This document shows, in pieces, positions 1 to 12,280 of a stretch of DNA of 64,000 nt; within the stretch, counting starts at the first letter, position 1; each line of letters opens with the position of its first letter. The stretch is from assembly GCA_914767715.1 (NCBI GenBank), contig OU612072.1, positions 26,474,001-26,538,000 of the forward strand. The letters run 5' to 3'. Source of the stretch: Membranipora membranacea. Taxonomy: Eukaryota > Bryozoa > Gymnolaemata > Cheilostomatida > Membraniporidae. Position numbers and translations under genes: made by a program. A model generated the notes under the pieces. It was not told the origin of the DNA, made no database searches, and saw only the letters and a list, made by a program, of their open reading frames with translations.

Positions 1-72
1 TTGTATTTACCCTCTCACATTATATCTGAAAGAAGTATGAATTAATTTTGGTAAATCTGCTGTAATTGGCTT

Positions 73-870
73 TCAAAATTGTGGGTCTATTAGATTATTC
101 CAATGAACTTGAATGCATCATATTTTCATGCGTCCTTTTCCGTTTGATGATAGTGTCCTGTGTTTGTCCTTTCTGATTTTCGCAAGGCTGAAGATGAAAA
201 GTGGTCTTGATGTAATATCCACTAGTATATTACCTAAACTGTTGTTAGCAATGTATTCACTTGATTTTGTTGTCTTAGAGGTATTAAAACATTTGACGTC
301 TGTCAATGATTTGTATAATATGAAGTCCATATTTCTTTGCCTTACTCTTTTTTATATAGATATTCAGTAAAACATTATCATTGAATGATTATCATCAAAA
401 AAAAAGATTCATATATATGTCCATGTGATGTGAGCAATGTTAGATTCCTCAGCCATGAATGAATTAAATTTCATCAGCAACCTTCTTGATCATCTATATC
501 CACGGTGCTTCTTAGTTGCTGTTAAATTGTCACCATTGGACAAAGGAACTTGAAAGCAAGAAATATCGGTTACCCTGGGTAGTAGTCTGTAGTTGGGAAT
601 TATATTGATATTTTCTACGATGTAACGCCTAAATATTAATTGTAGTTGGACTGCTGAGTCTTGTAAGAGGAGCCAAAAAATACTAGAGAAAATTTGAATG
701 CAATAATATATTTATTTGATAGAATAAAATGAGAGAACTACCAATAGGTTAACAATCATAGTCATTACCAACAAAACAACAAACACTAATAATGAATCAA
801 ACTGCATTGAAGCTACAATGACTCCAAAGTACAGTCAGATCCATCTACTGTAGAGTATATCCTGTTTTAA
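73..870 (-). repeat. Downstream flank of the TSR unit, inverted copy
   Basis: This is the 3' UTR and downstream flank of TSR-A, on the opposite strand to the flanks that follow TSR-B, C, E, F and G (for example 9500-10250 and 47700-48420). Bases 1-72 instead match a plus-strand stretch near 5540-5600, so an inversion junction lies close to base 72. Short ORFs here, such as 113-370, recur in every copy of the flank and I do not regard them as genes. Confidence 0.6.
711..716 (-). terminator. TSR-A polyadenylation signal AATAAA
   Basis: AATAAA on the minus strand, about 170 bp past the stop codon, in the same context (tatattattgcattcaa downstream) as in the other copies. Confidence 0.6.
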
Positions 871-881
871 TAGTGTCCGGC

Positions 882-2159
882 TTAGTAATGGTGGTGTGGG
901 TTGTATCGGTGTGGGCTGTAGGTAGTTGGCCTGTAGTAAGGCTCTGTAAAACAAAGGCGACAATGTGTTGAACTACGAGAGGTGAGTGTATTGAAAATCG
1001 CTAAAATGGTTTCACTATTGGTAGGTTAATTCTGTGTAATATTTTGAGGGCATGATTTATCAACAAATCTTATCACAATAGAGCATTTGGTGGTGATTTT
1101 TGAAGCTTGAGCATCGAGAGCGTTGACGCACAAATTCCATGACATGAAGGCAATATTGGATGATTAACTTTATGATTCAATTAGATGTGTACTAACACCT
1201 GCGCTAACCTAATATAGTTTAAATTGTCTTGCATTTCGCTGAGATGATGGACATATTTTCACTCACTTTGGACTCTGGTTTGACTGTCCTCTCCGTAGCA
1301 CTTGGCTCCACCACATGATGGATATGGCTTGCTGCAGCTTCTGGTTCTGGTTTGGTTGTAATTGTGTGAGATCTTAGACCATTCGGACCAGTCAGAAAAT
1401 CCTCCATCAACTAATAATAAGAAAACATTCGAATGAAGGGAATATATGACACTCTCTTCGATGCCACTCTCTCCCTCTGCCAGATTACACAGTTTATCCA
1501 AATCTCACCGCGATATCAGTCAACATTTTGGCTATACACCCTTCATATCAGTCACATGCACATAAGAGATATACAAGCTGGTGAATTTTTCAGGACAGTT
1601 TATAGACTTCGTACCTGGGCAGCATATCTGGTTGCAGCGTTGCATGGATTCGCTTCTTCCAACACATCCCTTGTTTCCATGTCCATATCCGTAAACCTCC
1701 TTTGTCACGCATTCTCTTGTTCTGAATCTTTCTCCTCCTCCACATGACTTGGTGCAGGTGCCATATTCTCCCCATGCAGCCCACTCGCTCACTACAGTCA
1801 AAATGACAGATGTTGATGGACGTTATCAAGCGCTCTCTTATGGATTTTACTAAACAAAATTGTTCTATGGCATTTATTGTAACTATGCTTCATTGAGACA
1901 AAGTTTTACTTACCATATTGTCTTGGCTTATATGTTGTGGTTGTTTTGTAATATTCGGCGCTCACACAGGCCACAGCCACTACAGCCAGTAGGATCAATT
2001 TTGTCATAGCTGCAGAAAAAAAGATACACTCTACAAGAGGCATAAAAAAATATTTGTTTTGAGCCTGATCAGCCAATGGCAAACAAGGCGATACACAACA
2101 TCGTGCAACAAAACTAGGTAATATTTAAAAAATGTCAATAGTATTGAACACTCACCCAT
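882..2159 (-). CDS. TSR-A: secreted two-TSR protein, intact
   Basis: Five coding exons on the minus strand: 2156-2159, 1914-2009, 1615-1791, 1267-1410 and 882-943, all with GT-AG introns. Exon lengths 4+96+177+144+62 give 160 residues and a TAA stop. Seen: a signal peptide (residues 1-19, cleavage likely after VSA), a Tyr/Thr/Lys-rich linker (20-33), TSR1 (34-92) with WAAW, CTKSCGGG, RTREC and a CCP end, an atypical TSR2 (93-140) with DWSEW but no CxxxC before RTRSC, and a Tyr/His/Pro tail ending NPHHHY. From family knowledge, WxxW is a C-mannosylation motif and CxxSCxxG a POFUT2 O-fucosylation motif, so an extracellular role is likely; the exact function is unknown. Diagnostic residues are QI at 88-89 and N at 111, shared with TSR-D. 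It is head-to-head with TSR-B. X-box/TATA promoter is at 2222-2250 and AATAAA at 711-716. Confidence 0.85.
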
Positions 2160-2221
2160 TTTAGTTGCTCTTTCTTGTGAATTTGAAACTTGAATGATAC
2201 TAACTAATGCACAGCATGATG

Positions 2222-2250
2222 TTTATATACTCTTTCGTTGCCATGGTAAT
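2222..2250 (-). promoter_or_regulatory. TSR-A core promoter: X-box plus TATA box
   Basis: Reading the minus strand, attaccatggcaac (2237-2250) fits the RFX X-box consensus RYYNYYATRRNRAC. After 7 bp comes tatataaa (2222-2229), about 70 bp upstream of the ATG. The order and spacing are the same in the other family members. Confidence 0.65.
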
Positions 2251-3536
2251 AACATTTCAATAATCAATAAACTTAATTGAGAAAATAATCTACCCACATG
2301 GCAGAGAAATTCGTCAGATTTCCTTTTTGGCCACAGTTTGGTCGTTGCAATAAATCTTAAGATCAATATGACACATCATAAACAATTACTGCCAGGACTT
2401 GATTGGTATTTTATTAATAGAAATTTCGAATAATATCAGGATTTATGTGAGTACAACTATCAAATCGAAAACATCTGTTGATGTATAGAGAGAAGAGGCA
2501 AGCATGGTAATTAGACACACAGTCTGTTTGGATCAGGACAATAAAAACAGCAGGTATACTGTGGGTTGCAAGCAATAAACAATTCCCCCCCTGCCCTTTC
2601 GAGAAAAGATCAGCCGGCAATTGGGGGCTAAGGTATAAAGTCACCACCCCACACAAGCCGCCAGCACTCAAAGGGGTCCGTTAAATAGGGCAATTCAATA
2701 AGAACTAGTGTTAAGAAAGAAAATCATGATGACAGTCATGGCAATTTGAGAAAGTTTCTAATATTAACTCCTAAACATTTTTGAGAACCAAATACTTAGG
2801 AAGACATAAATTACCCCTCTTGCCTCCTGTGATTTGGTGAAATCGGCAGTTCATTTGGGCCATCATTCATTATATACATAGAGTCATGTGATTGACACAC
2901 ATCACACAGAAGATACACAGTAAGTTATTTATTATTCCAACCTGATATCACCCTCTCCCCCCTCCCTCCTATGCTGACTTCCAAGGATGACTTTTGCAGG
3001 TTGTGCAGGAAGAGTGGATCACCCCACTTGATGTGAGTGAATACATCAGAATGTTTTTTTCTTTTGCTCTGATTAAATGGTTAATTCCTTAGTTGTTCTA
3101 AAGCTTTTCTGAACGATAATAATGATGAATTTAGCAGACAAATTCTTAGGTATTTGATATGATTCATTCATACTATTCATTGGCATTCCATTTACTATAT
3201 CTCTGCAGGTGACAAGTGATCGATGTGTGTAAACAGTTCAGTCAAATGTCATCTAAATCTACTATTTGTAGTGTCTTAACTACTGCTGCCACTGATCAAA
3301 ATGTGTGCTCATTAAATTCTGTATGACTCAAAGATATCCAATTAAGGCCTACATCTTGAAGTTGCGCAGACTGATTTTCAAAGTAAGACTGTAACTACCT
3401 CACTACATACGCTAGATAATTGATTAAAACCCTGATCTTGCCGATCAGTTTGTGCAAATTATTTGTCATTTGAATAACAATCCTGAGATTGCTGTTTGTT
3501 ATCATAAATTCGGAGCAACAGAATTCAAGAGAGGTA

Positions 3537-3672
3537 TAAGCCTGGAGCAATCCACCTCCCCGCCGGATTCCAACCTACAAGTCCTGTAGCAGCAATCTCC
3601 TGGCAGTGAATAGCAAATGCGCTAACATATTGTGCCATCTGGCCATCAAACCACCCTATCACCCTGTGTAAT
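3537..3672 (-). repeat. Degenerate tRNA-derived SINE-like repeat
   Basis: Its reverse complement runs from gatggccagatggcacaat through gttggaatccggcggggagg, matching decayed copies at about 12400-12560, 43755-43900, 55680-55830 and 61490-61640 and the well-preserved copy at 40621-40860. The duplicate in the D block is at about 20520-20660. Confidence 0.45.
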
Positions 3673-4108
3673 CAAATTTTAAGTAGTAGACAGCAGGAGA
3701 TCGGTTGTAACATGCAGATTTTTTTCAAATTGCCTCAAAGCTACAGTCTGTCAAATACCATGAGTCACTCCTGACATACATTGTCAAAGTGTACACAATG
3801 ATTGAGACTTCTCTAGAGGCTCTAGGTAACCAGGAAAATCCTGTTCAGATCTATATCCATCCAGTGGAAAAGTGAGTTTTTGGGAGATATTAACTTTTTC
3901 GGCAATTTTGCCACAGATTTACCTAACATCAACATTCCAACTCTTTCCTGTTATGATGTGAAACACGTTGGTAAATTTGACAGGTTATAACTCATCGCCA
4001 AGCCAGTACACAATTTAATATTACTACATAATTTAGAAAGGATATTTGATGATTATGAGTTATGACTTTGCATTTTCTTGATAATGAAGTGAAAGTCATG
4101 ACCATTAG

Positions 4109-4134
4109 TGTTGTGGTTGTTGTTGTTGTTGTTG
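4109..4134 (+). repeat. GTT microsatellite
   Basis: Short run of GTT/GTG triplets. The matching position in the D block (about 21083-21112) is shorter and interrupted, and the inverted counterpart near 55163 is an AAC run. Confidence 0.7.
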
Positions 4135-7100
4135 AAGGTTCGTTTGAACTGCGGTGGTATTCAGATTGGTTATGAACAAGGTGTGCTCTATACTGCAATA
4201 AACAGAACATTATCCGCAAGTTAATTGCAGCCTCGCAATCAAGGCAAGGGGGCTGGGCGAGGAACGATGGCTCAAGTAGCACTACAAAGGTTATGGCCAG
4301 GGGTTAATGGTATTCAATTTTGACTTGTGACAAACCTGTCTCAATTTTTTTCTCTCAATTAACTGTGTGCCAAAAAAAAGTAAGCGCACAACCTATACAT
4401 CCCCTACATATTTAAACAAATACCTGTCGATGAGATAGCCGGGGAATTTAAGACTAATAGGTTCGCCCCTTTTTTTAATAGTGTACACACCTACAGCTAT
4501 GATTAGTTACTGTGTTCTAGACTGATTGCGCCTTTTGCATCCATAAATCTTTGGGTTTCAAAAAGTTATTACACATTAAAGCAATAAAGCAATAAGAAAT
4601 TACTGGGAAATCCAAAAATTATCTAATTTACCCGTTGACTCAGCCTATCAGTATAAATCATTTACTCACTTCCTACTTCAGGAAATCATTTGCAAGGGTG
4701 AATACATAAATTATCTTGTGTTTCCTAATGCCTGATTTAGATGTGATACACGGACACCAATATTATATCATTTGTTTCCAGTTTTTAATCAAAACAAATA
4801 ATCAAAGCTGCGGTTGTGTACAATGATTAAAAAGGGGCAAACCATTAGGGCTTAAACTGTATGTCACTCCTAAAGTCCCAAATATTTTAAAACCAAGTCA
4901 TATATTCCCTGGCCATCATAGCCACAGATGAGGGATGTGTAGGCTGTGCGCTAATTTATAGTCCATCTACAGCTAATAGAGAGAAAAATAGCAATACAAA
5001 TTAAACCAGGTTTGTCGCAACTCATTAAAACTAAATACCATTAACCCTAGGATATAACCTTTACAATGCTATTTAAATCATCATTTTCAACATAATACCT
5101 CGACCCCCCCCCCCACAAAAAACCATACTCTCTGTGTTTCAGAGCTTCGAAACAAAGTTACATACTGTATTGAGATCTGCAGCTGACTTGTGATTATCAG
5201 GAGAGACATCCAACCTAACATAAAATAAACTCAAATTTTGCATACCTTGTATTGTACTAATGAGATAAAGCAGGAACTATCCAACTAATCCCATCAGCCT
5301 GTAAGGTATTTTTCGCATTGATGGCGAGGCTGCAAATCACTTGCCAAGTTTTCATCTGTTTATAGGCAGTCCCAAGCACACCTTGTTCCCACCCATTCAG
5401 CAATGTATATCTGATTACCAAATCAGTTCATGACAGAGTTTACCTGCTTCTGCTTCTCTTTAAACGCATAATCATCAAATCTCCCTTTTTGATTAACATG
5501 AAGTTTTTGTATCCCGGCTTTGCATGTTATTAAAGATTGTTGTATTTACCCTCTCACATCATATCTGAAAGGAGTAGGAATTATGTTTGGTAAATCTGCT
5601 GTAATATTTCCGAAAGGCGGCAATATTTAGCATATCTCTTTGAGACGGGTATGGATATTAACAGGATTTCCTGGTTATCTAGAATTTCTAGAAATTTTAA
5701 ACATCTTGACGCTTGTGACAGCCTATGTCATGATTGACTCATGGTATTACCTTGATGTACTGGGATGGCATGATTACCAGATGGCCAGACGGCACAGTTG
5801 ATAAGCGCCATGCCTAAGGAGCCTTAAATGCTTTAGCAGTAAACCAAAATAATAGAAATTGCCTTGTCATTGGCACCTTATTTTAATTTGGCATAAGAAA
5901 ACAGTCTATCAAAAAATTCAAATCTTAAGGCAGTGATTGAAATGAAATTCGTCAATTTTTTTGACTGACAATTTAAAGAACATCAATCACTTGTCACAGG
6001 CAGAAATTTAGTACCTGTAACACAATAAATCAGTTGGAATTAAATATATTACATACCTAACAATTTATAACTTTTCTGTTACATTCGTTACAATTCGAGC
6101 TCAGATTATGAAACCGATCAGAAAACCTTTTCGACTACTTATTCATAAGATTATATCACTTCTATTTCTCTGAGTAAAATAAAAAAATCTGTCATCTATT
6201 TATTAATACCCAGGGAGGCGCTCCACCATGGCTGCACAACCCACAATGGTCTGTTGTAATATTTCCGAAAGGCGTCAATATTTAGCATATTTTCTTGAGA
6301 CGGGTATGGATATTAACAGGATTTTCCTGGTTATCGAGAATTTCTAGAATTTTAAAATATCTTGTTATTTTGACAGTCTATGTCATAATTGACTTATGAC
6401 ATTTCCTTTTGGTACTGGGATGGTATGAGGGCGAGATGGCTCAAACAATAGGCTTTAGGTGGCTTAAATACTTTAGCAGGAAACCAAAATTATCGAAATT
6501 GTCTTGTCATTGGCAACTAATTTTAACTTGGCGTCAGAAACAGTCTACCACAAGTTTTAAATCATTAGGAAGTGATTTAGATGACATTTTTAAATATGTT
6601 GAAGATAATTATCTTGTCACCGGCAGAAATGTAGTAACTGCTTTTCCATGAACCAGTTAGAATGAATCATATCACATACCAAACAATTTATAATTGTTCA
6701 GCTAAATTCATCATTATTCAAGCCCAGATTTATGGAACCGATCAGAACATCTTTGCAAAAACTAATCCATAAGAAGAATGAAGGGAGGCGATCCACCAAG
6801 CTGCACAACCAACAATGGTCAGACTTTCGGTGTCAGCATGGGAGAAAGAGGGAGGGAGGGGGATATCAAACCGGACTGATAGATAACCTACTGTGTTCCC
6901 TTTGATGTGTATATTGTCAATCACATGAATACATGAAGATAAAGAATGATGGATCAGAGGAATTGCCAAATTTGCCACATTGAAGAACACAAAACGGCAA
7001 GCCGGGTAATTTATAGTTGCTTAGTATTAGGTTTGTAGAGTTATTATTAGACAAGATACTGTGACTCCAACCAAACCGTTCTTACTAATTTCCAGCGGCT

Positions 7101-8043
7101 TCAGCTCATTATATAGGAATATGGAAGCAAACTTACTCAAGTTGCCATGACCTTGATCACGATTTCTTTTCTTTACACGGGTCTTATTGGACCACTCTAT
7201 TAAACAGACACCCTTAAGCGCAGGTGGCTTGTGTGGGGTAGTGACCCTATACCCTTGCCCGTCGAGCCAGCTACCCTTTTCTTAAATGGGCAGAGGCTAT
7301 CTTTATAGAGCGTGCAACCCACAGTAGACTCCCAGTATTTATGGTCCTCGCCAGGCCAGACCTGGCTAGGATGAATGGCTTGCCAGTGCTAAATGACGGG
7401 CGGCACCAGGAATCGAAACTGGAAAATATGCTTTGTCAGGTTGAAATATGTGATAGTTGCGGTATATGTGGTAGTTTGTTCTGGTATATATTGTAGTTTG
7501 ATGTCGAGAGCTCGGAGAGTAGTGTTCTCATTAGGCGTAATTTTGGTCGATTGGTTACAAAAGGTGGACAGGTGAATATATCATGTTCAGTTTAGTCCCG
7601 GGGTGATGTCTCTTGGCAATTCAGTACTCAGGATGGGTCACATTGCATAGCCACCAATCAATAACTAGAGTATTTATAGTATTTTATTCCGATCTCTGTG
7701 AGACTACACAACCAATCATCTGACCTTAATGAATTGGGATGTGCTATGTTGATCTCGTAACTGATACAGATGATCAAGAGAAGGTGAGTGTGTCCAATCT
7801 TCTCTTCTGTCTATACAGCAACAGGCGTTTTGATAGTCGTAAGTGCATCGATAGTGATATTATTTGGCATTGCTATTTATGAAATATCAATCATGTCCTG
7901 TCAGTAATTGTTAATGATGTGTCATATTGATCTTAAGATTTATTGCAATGATCAGAATCTGGCCAAAGAGGAGTTTTAGCAAATTTCTCTGCCATGTGAG
8001 TAGATTATTTTTCTCAATTAAGTTGATTGATTATTGAAATTTT

Positions 8044-8072
8044 CTTTCCATGGCAACCAAAGAGTATATAAA
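8044..8072 (+). promoter_or_regulatory. TSR-B core promoter: X-box variant plus TATA box
   Basis: ctttccatggcaac (8044-8057) differs from the X-box consensus only at its first base. It is followed after 7 bp by tatataaa (8065-8072), 63 bp before the ATG. Confidence 0.6.
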
Positions 8073-8134
8073 GATCATTCTTTGCATTAGTTAGTATCAT
8101 TCAAGTGTTGAATTCACAAGAAAGAGCAACAAAA

Positions 8135-9406
8135 ATGGGTGAGTGTTCAATACTATTGACACTTTTTTAAATATTACCTTTTTTTTAATTGTACGATGTT
8201 TGTAGTATATTGTCTTGTTTGTCATTGGCCTATCTGGCTCACACAAAATCTTGGTTCATGTCTCACGTAAAGGGTATCTTTATTTTGCAGCTATGACCAA
8301 ATTGATCCTACTGGCTGTAGTTGCCGTGGCCTGTGTGAGCGCCGAATATTACAAAACAACCACAACCTAAAAGCCAAGACAATATGGTAAGTAAAGCTAT
8401 GTCTCAATGAAGCATAGTTACTATAAATGCCATAGAACAATTTTGTTTAGTAAAATACAAAAGAGGGCGCTTGATAAAGTACATCAATATCTGTTATTTT
8501 GATTGTAGTGAGCGAGTGGGCTGCATGGGGAGAATATGGCACCTGCACCAAGACATGTGGAGGAGGAGAAAGATTCAGAACAAGAGAATGCGTGACAAAG
8601 GAGGTTTACGGATACGGACATGGAAACAAGGGATGTGTTGGAAGAAGCGAATCTATGCAGCGCTGCAACCAGCAATGCTGCCCAGGTAAAAAGTTTTTAA
8701 ACTCTCCTAAAAAACTCACCAGCTTGTGTGTATCTTATATGCATATGACTGATATGAAGGGTCTATACCCAAAATGTTGAATAATATGTCTGTGAGATCT
8801 GTGTAATTTTAATAGGCAGAGGGAGAGAGAGGGGCATCAAAGAGAGTGTCATATATTCCCTCCATTCGAACGTTTTTTTCTTATTATTAGTTGATGGAGG
8901 ATTTTCTGACTGGTCAGAATGGTCTAAGATCTCACACGATTACAAACAAACCAGAACCAGAAGCTGCAGCAAACCATATCCATCATGTGGCGGAGCTGAG
9001 TGCTACGGAGAGGACAGCCAAAGCAGAGTCCAAAGTGAGTGAAAATATGTCCATCAACTGAGCGGAATGCAAGACAATTTCACCAATATTAGGTTAGCGC
9101 TGGTCTTAGTGCACACCTTATTTAATCTTAAATATTGCCTTCATGTCACGGAATTTGTGCGAAAACACTCTCGATACTCAAGCTTCAAAAATCACCACCA
9201 AAAGCTCTATTGTGAAAACAAGTATCGAAAAAACCTGCCCTCAAAAAATTTCAAAGAACTTACCTACCAATAGTGCAACCATTTCATCGATTTTCAATAC
9301 ATTCACATTCTGTAGCTCAACTGATTTTTGCTTTTGTTTTATAGAGCCTTACTACAGGCCAACTACCTACAGCCCACAATGATACAACCCACACCGACAA
9401 TACTAA
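8135..9406 (+). pseudogene. TSR-B: broken copy of the secreted TSR gene
   Basis: Exon equivalents are 8135-8138, 8291-8386, 8509-8685, 8891-9034 and 9345-9406, with all splice sites kept. Two in-frame nonsense codons break it. TAA at 8368-8370 in exon 2 replaces the Tyr codon of the YKPRQY linker and ends the protein just after the signal peptide. TGA at 9380-9382 in exon 5 arises where CACCGA became CAATGA. Exon 3 is otherwise open and encodes CTKTCGGG with QQ at 88-89, like TSR-E. Exon 4 shows HDYKQ, also like TSR-E, plus two private changes (AEC for AKC, SQSR for SQTR). The TAA alone would abolish both TSR domains unless read through. The promoter and AATAAA (9572-9577) remain, so transcription is still possible. 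Confidence 0.8.
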
Positions 9407-9571
9407 GCTGGACACTACCAAAACAGGATGAACTCTAGAGGTAGATGGATCTGCCATACTTTGGACTCATTTCAGCCTCAAAGCAGTTCGATTCATCATT
9501 ATTGTTTGATGTTTTGTTGGTAATGAATATGAATGTTAACCATTTGGTACTTCTTTCAATTTATTTTATCG

Positions 9572-9577
9572 AATAAA
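9572..9577 (+). terminator. TSR-B polyadenylation signal AATAAA
   Basis: AATAAA about 165 bp past the ancestral stop, in the conserved family context. Confidence 0.55.
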
Positions 9578-9599
9578 TATATTATTGCATTCAACTTTC

Positions 9600-12280
9600 C
9601 TCTAGTCTTTTTTGGCTCCTATTACAAGACTCGGCATTCCAACTTAAATAATTATGTGAATGCCTAGAAATATTTGTAGCGTTACACAGACGAAAAGATT
9701 TATATCATTCCCAACTAAAGACTCCTACAAAGGGTAATTGATAAATATTTCTATGAAGTTTCTTTGTCAAATGGTAACAAGTTAACACAAACTAAGAGGC
9801 GCCTTGGATACAGATGGTCAAGAAAGTCGCTGATGAATTTTATCTTCTTCGGGACTGAGGAATTTTTTTATCGATCACATCACATGTACACATATATAAT
9901 AACTTTATTTTTGGATGATACTCATTCAATGATAATGTTTACTTAACAACTAAACTGAATAACTAAAAGAAAAAGAAAATAAAAGAGGGGCTTGATCTTA
10001 TGCAAATCATTGACATAAGTCAAAACTTGTAATACCTCTAAGATAATGAAGTTATTTGAACACATTGCATACAACTGTTTATGTGATATCCTAATGGATA
10101 TTACATTAAGAGGACTGGTCATCTTCAGCCATGCAAAAATCAGAAAGGACAAAGACAGGACATTATCATCGATAGGAAAAGGAGGCATGAAAATATGATG
10201 CACTCAAGTTCATTGGAATAATCTCATACACCCAAAACTTCGAAAGCCAATCTGCAAACATATTTGAGACTCCACTCATTCTAGAGAAGCCCTTTTCAGG
10301 GTGTAATCATAATTACTCTCAACTTCCTCATGTTTTGGTTTGATATGCTTGCGTGTGTGAGTATGCGTGTGTGTGTGTGCGTGTGCGTGTGTGTGTGTGT
10401 GTGTGTCTGTGAGTGTGTGTGTGAGTATGTGTGTGTTGGTATATGTGTATGTGTGTGTGATGAGCTTTCACTATTGCCTTTCTTTTTTTTCGAACCTGCT
10501 AAAGGTTTATATAGTTTAGTTGTATACTTTACCGCCATATTTGTTATAGTAAGGGGCTGACTCAGTGACACAAAATAAAAAACGAGTTTGATCACATGAA
10601 TTGAACATAATGTGAACAGATGAGTAAGCGCTACGCTGGACTCAAAATTTACATACCTTGCATCGAACTAATGAGATAAAGCAGGAACTATCCAACTAAT
10701 CTCATCATCAAGCTTAAGTTTCACTTCATTGCTAGAATTGCTGTCGCCCCATTGTTATCAGTATCATTAAAAATTAAAAACGCCTCAGGGCCTCATCCCA
10801 GATACGGGCTATCAGATATTTTACGCATTGATGGATAGGCTGCACTTCACTGACCAGATTGTTTTCTCTCTATAGGCATACCACTGCAGTAAATGACAAT
10901 GACTGACACTAATGATTATGACTTTCAATTCATTTTAAAGCAACTTTTAAGTGCAGCAACGAATTTACATGCTCATGCTTCTTTCTCAGCTCATAATCAT
11001 CAAATCTCCCTTGACAAGTAGTATTTGTATTCCGGCCTTGCATAGAATTCAAGTTTGTTGTATTTAACATCTCCCGTCATATTTGGAAAGAGTATGAATG
11101 TTAATGTTTGGTAAATCTGTTGTAATATTGCCGAAAGAGCAAAAGATTGTACAATATTTAGACTACTTCCATGAGACAGATTTGGATATGAACAGGGTTT
11201 GCCTTGTTTTCTAGAGTTTCTAGAAATTTCAAACATCTAGTCACTTTTGACAGGCTATCTCATGATTGACCCACCATACTTTTCTGAGGTACTGGGATGG
11301 CGTGATTACCAAATGGTGAGATGGCACGATTTATAAGCGCCATGACTAAGGTGCCTAAATTTCTTTAGCAGTAAACCAATAATCGCCTTGTCATGAGCTA
11401 CTATTTATAACTTGGAGTCAGAAGACAGACTATCAAAAGATACAAATCATTAGGAAGTGATTAAGATGACATTTGTTTATGTCTTGACTGACACATCAAT
11501 CACATGTCACCGGCAGAAATGTAGTAGCTTTTACCCTATAAATCAGATGGAATGAATCCTTTCACATAACTAACAATTTATAATTGTGCTGTTAGATTCC
11601 TCATTTTATTCAATCCAAGATTTATCGAACCCATCGATACAATTGAAAAGCTTTGCAAAAATTAATCCACTTGAATATATCCACCAGATATTAGAGCAAA
11701 ATAAGATGTCTTATGTATTTACTCATACAAAAGGAGGCGATTCGCTCTAGCTGCACAGTTCGCACTTGTCTGACCATGGGTGTCAGTACTGGAAAGGGTG
11801 ATACCAATAACCGCCTAACCAACTCACAAGTCAAGATTGATTGATGGATAACTAAGTCTGCACCTGCTAGATAAACTGCATGGGAATAATTGCTGATGGC
11901 TCAAATGAACTGACAAATTCACCACAGAGATGGGTGGGGTACTTTATGGTCGCTTTGCATATGGTTTGTGAGAAATATAGATGAGTTATAATTGGACAAG
12001 AAACTGTGATACCAGTCTATCCTATTGACAAACCAATCTCTACTAGTTTCCTCCGGTTGGAGATGATGTACTTCATGTTGTGTTCTATCTTTACTTATTA
12101 AGAAGAAGTATCACAGGCCTGGCAATGAATTATAGTTCGTCAAATTGTATCACATCATAACAGGAAAGAGTTGGAATGGTAATATTTGGTAAATCTGTGG
12201 TGAAATTGCCGAAAAGAAGATATTGCACAAAAACTCTAATTGCAACAGGACAGATATAGATCTGAAAAGGATTTTCCTGG
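9600..12280. repeat. Downstream flank of TSR-B; no gene seen
   Basis: Paralogous unit DNA. 10135-11247 is missing from the matching place after TSR-E (junction near 39458), while 11248-12280 matches 39459-40513. It holds a TG microsatellite at 10353-10460 and a SINE-like head near 11290. At 12280/12281 unit 1 jumps to sequence that in unit 2 lies about 3.1 kb further on. Confidence 0.6.
10353..10460 (+). repeat. TG/CG-rich microsatellite
   Basis: Imperfect (TG)n run with scattered C and A interruptions. Paralogous runs occur near 17018, 41455 and 53372. It generates spurious Cys/Val and Thr/His ORFs on the two strands. Confidence 0.85.

Larger units (their letters stand above)
575..4999. repeat. 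Segmental duplication, A block (pairs with 17450-21999)
   Basis: Near-identical direct copy of about 17450-21999, covering the TSR-A gene and all its upstream DNA. Boundaries are by eye. Between 2260 and 5000 I see no gene. That stretch holds the inverted counterpart of the upstream region of TSR-C/F/G, a degenerate SINE-like piece on the minus strand (about 3537-3672) and a GTT microsatellite at 4109-4134. Confidence 0.75.
5008..10134. repeat. Segmental duplication, B block (pairs with 34268-39458)
   Basis: Direct copy of 34268-39458, containing the broken TSR-B gene. Homology starts at caggtttgtcgcaactc. 5010-8130 has no gene of its own: it holds decayed paralogous flank, two SINE-like heads (about 5765 and 6418) and the TSR-B promoter. 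The short ORFs at 6409-6651 and 7393-7575 are not supported by any recognisable domain. Confidence 0.75.

Noticed and set aside
1433-1747. ORFs on the strand opposite TSR exon 3 (also 8484-8675, 15349-15567, 18444-18704, 46700-46891)
   Set aside because: They are antisense shadows of a strongly conserved exon and have no domain or splice context of their own.
6409-6651. 80-codon ORF in the B-block upstream region
   Set aside because: The matching E-block sequence has changes that break it, and it covers a SINE-like head.
10296-10595. His/Thr-rich and Cys/Val-rich ORFs
   Set aside because: They are translations of the TG microsatellite on the two strands.
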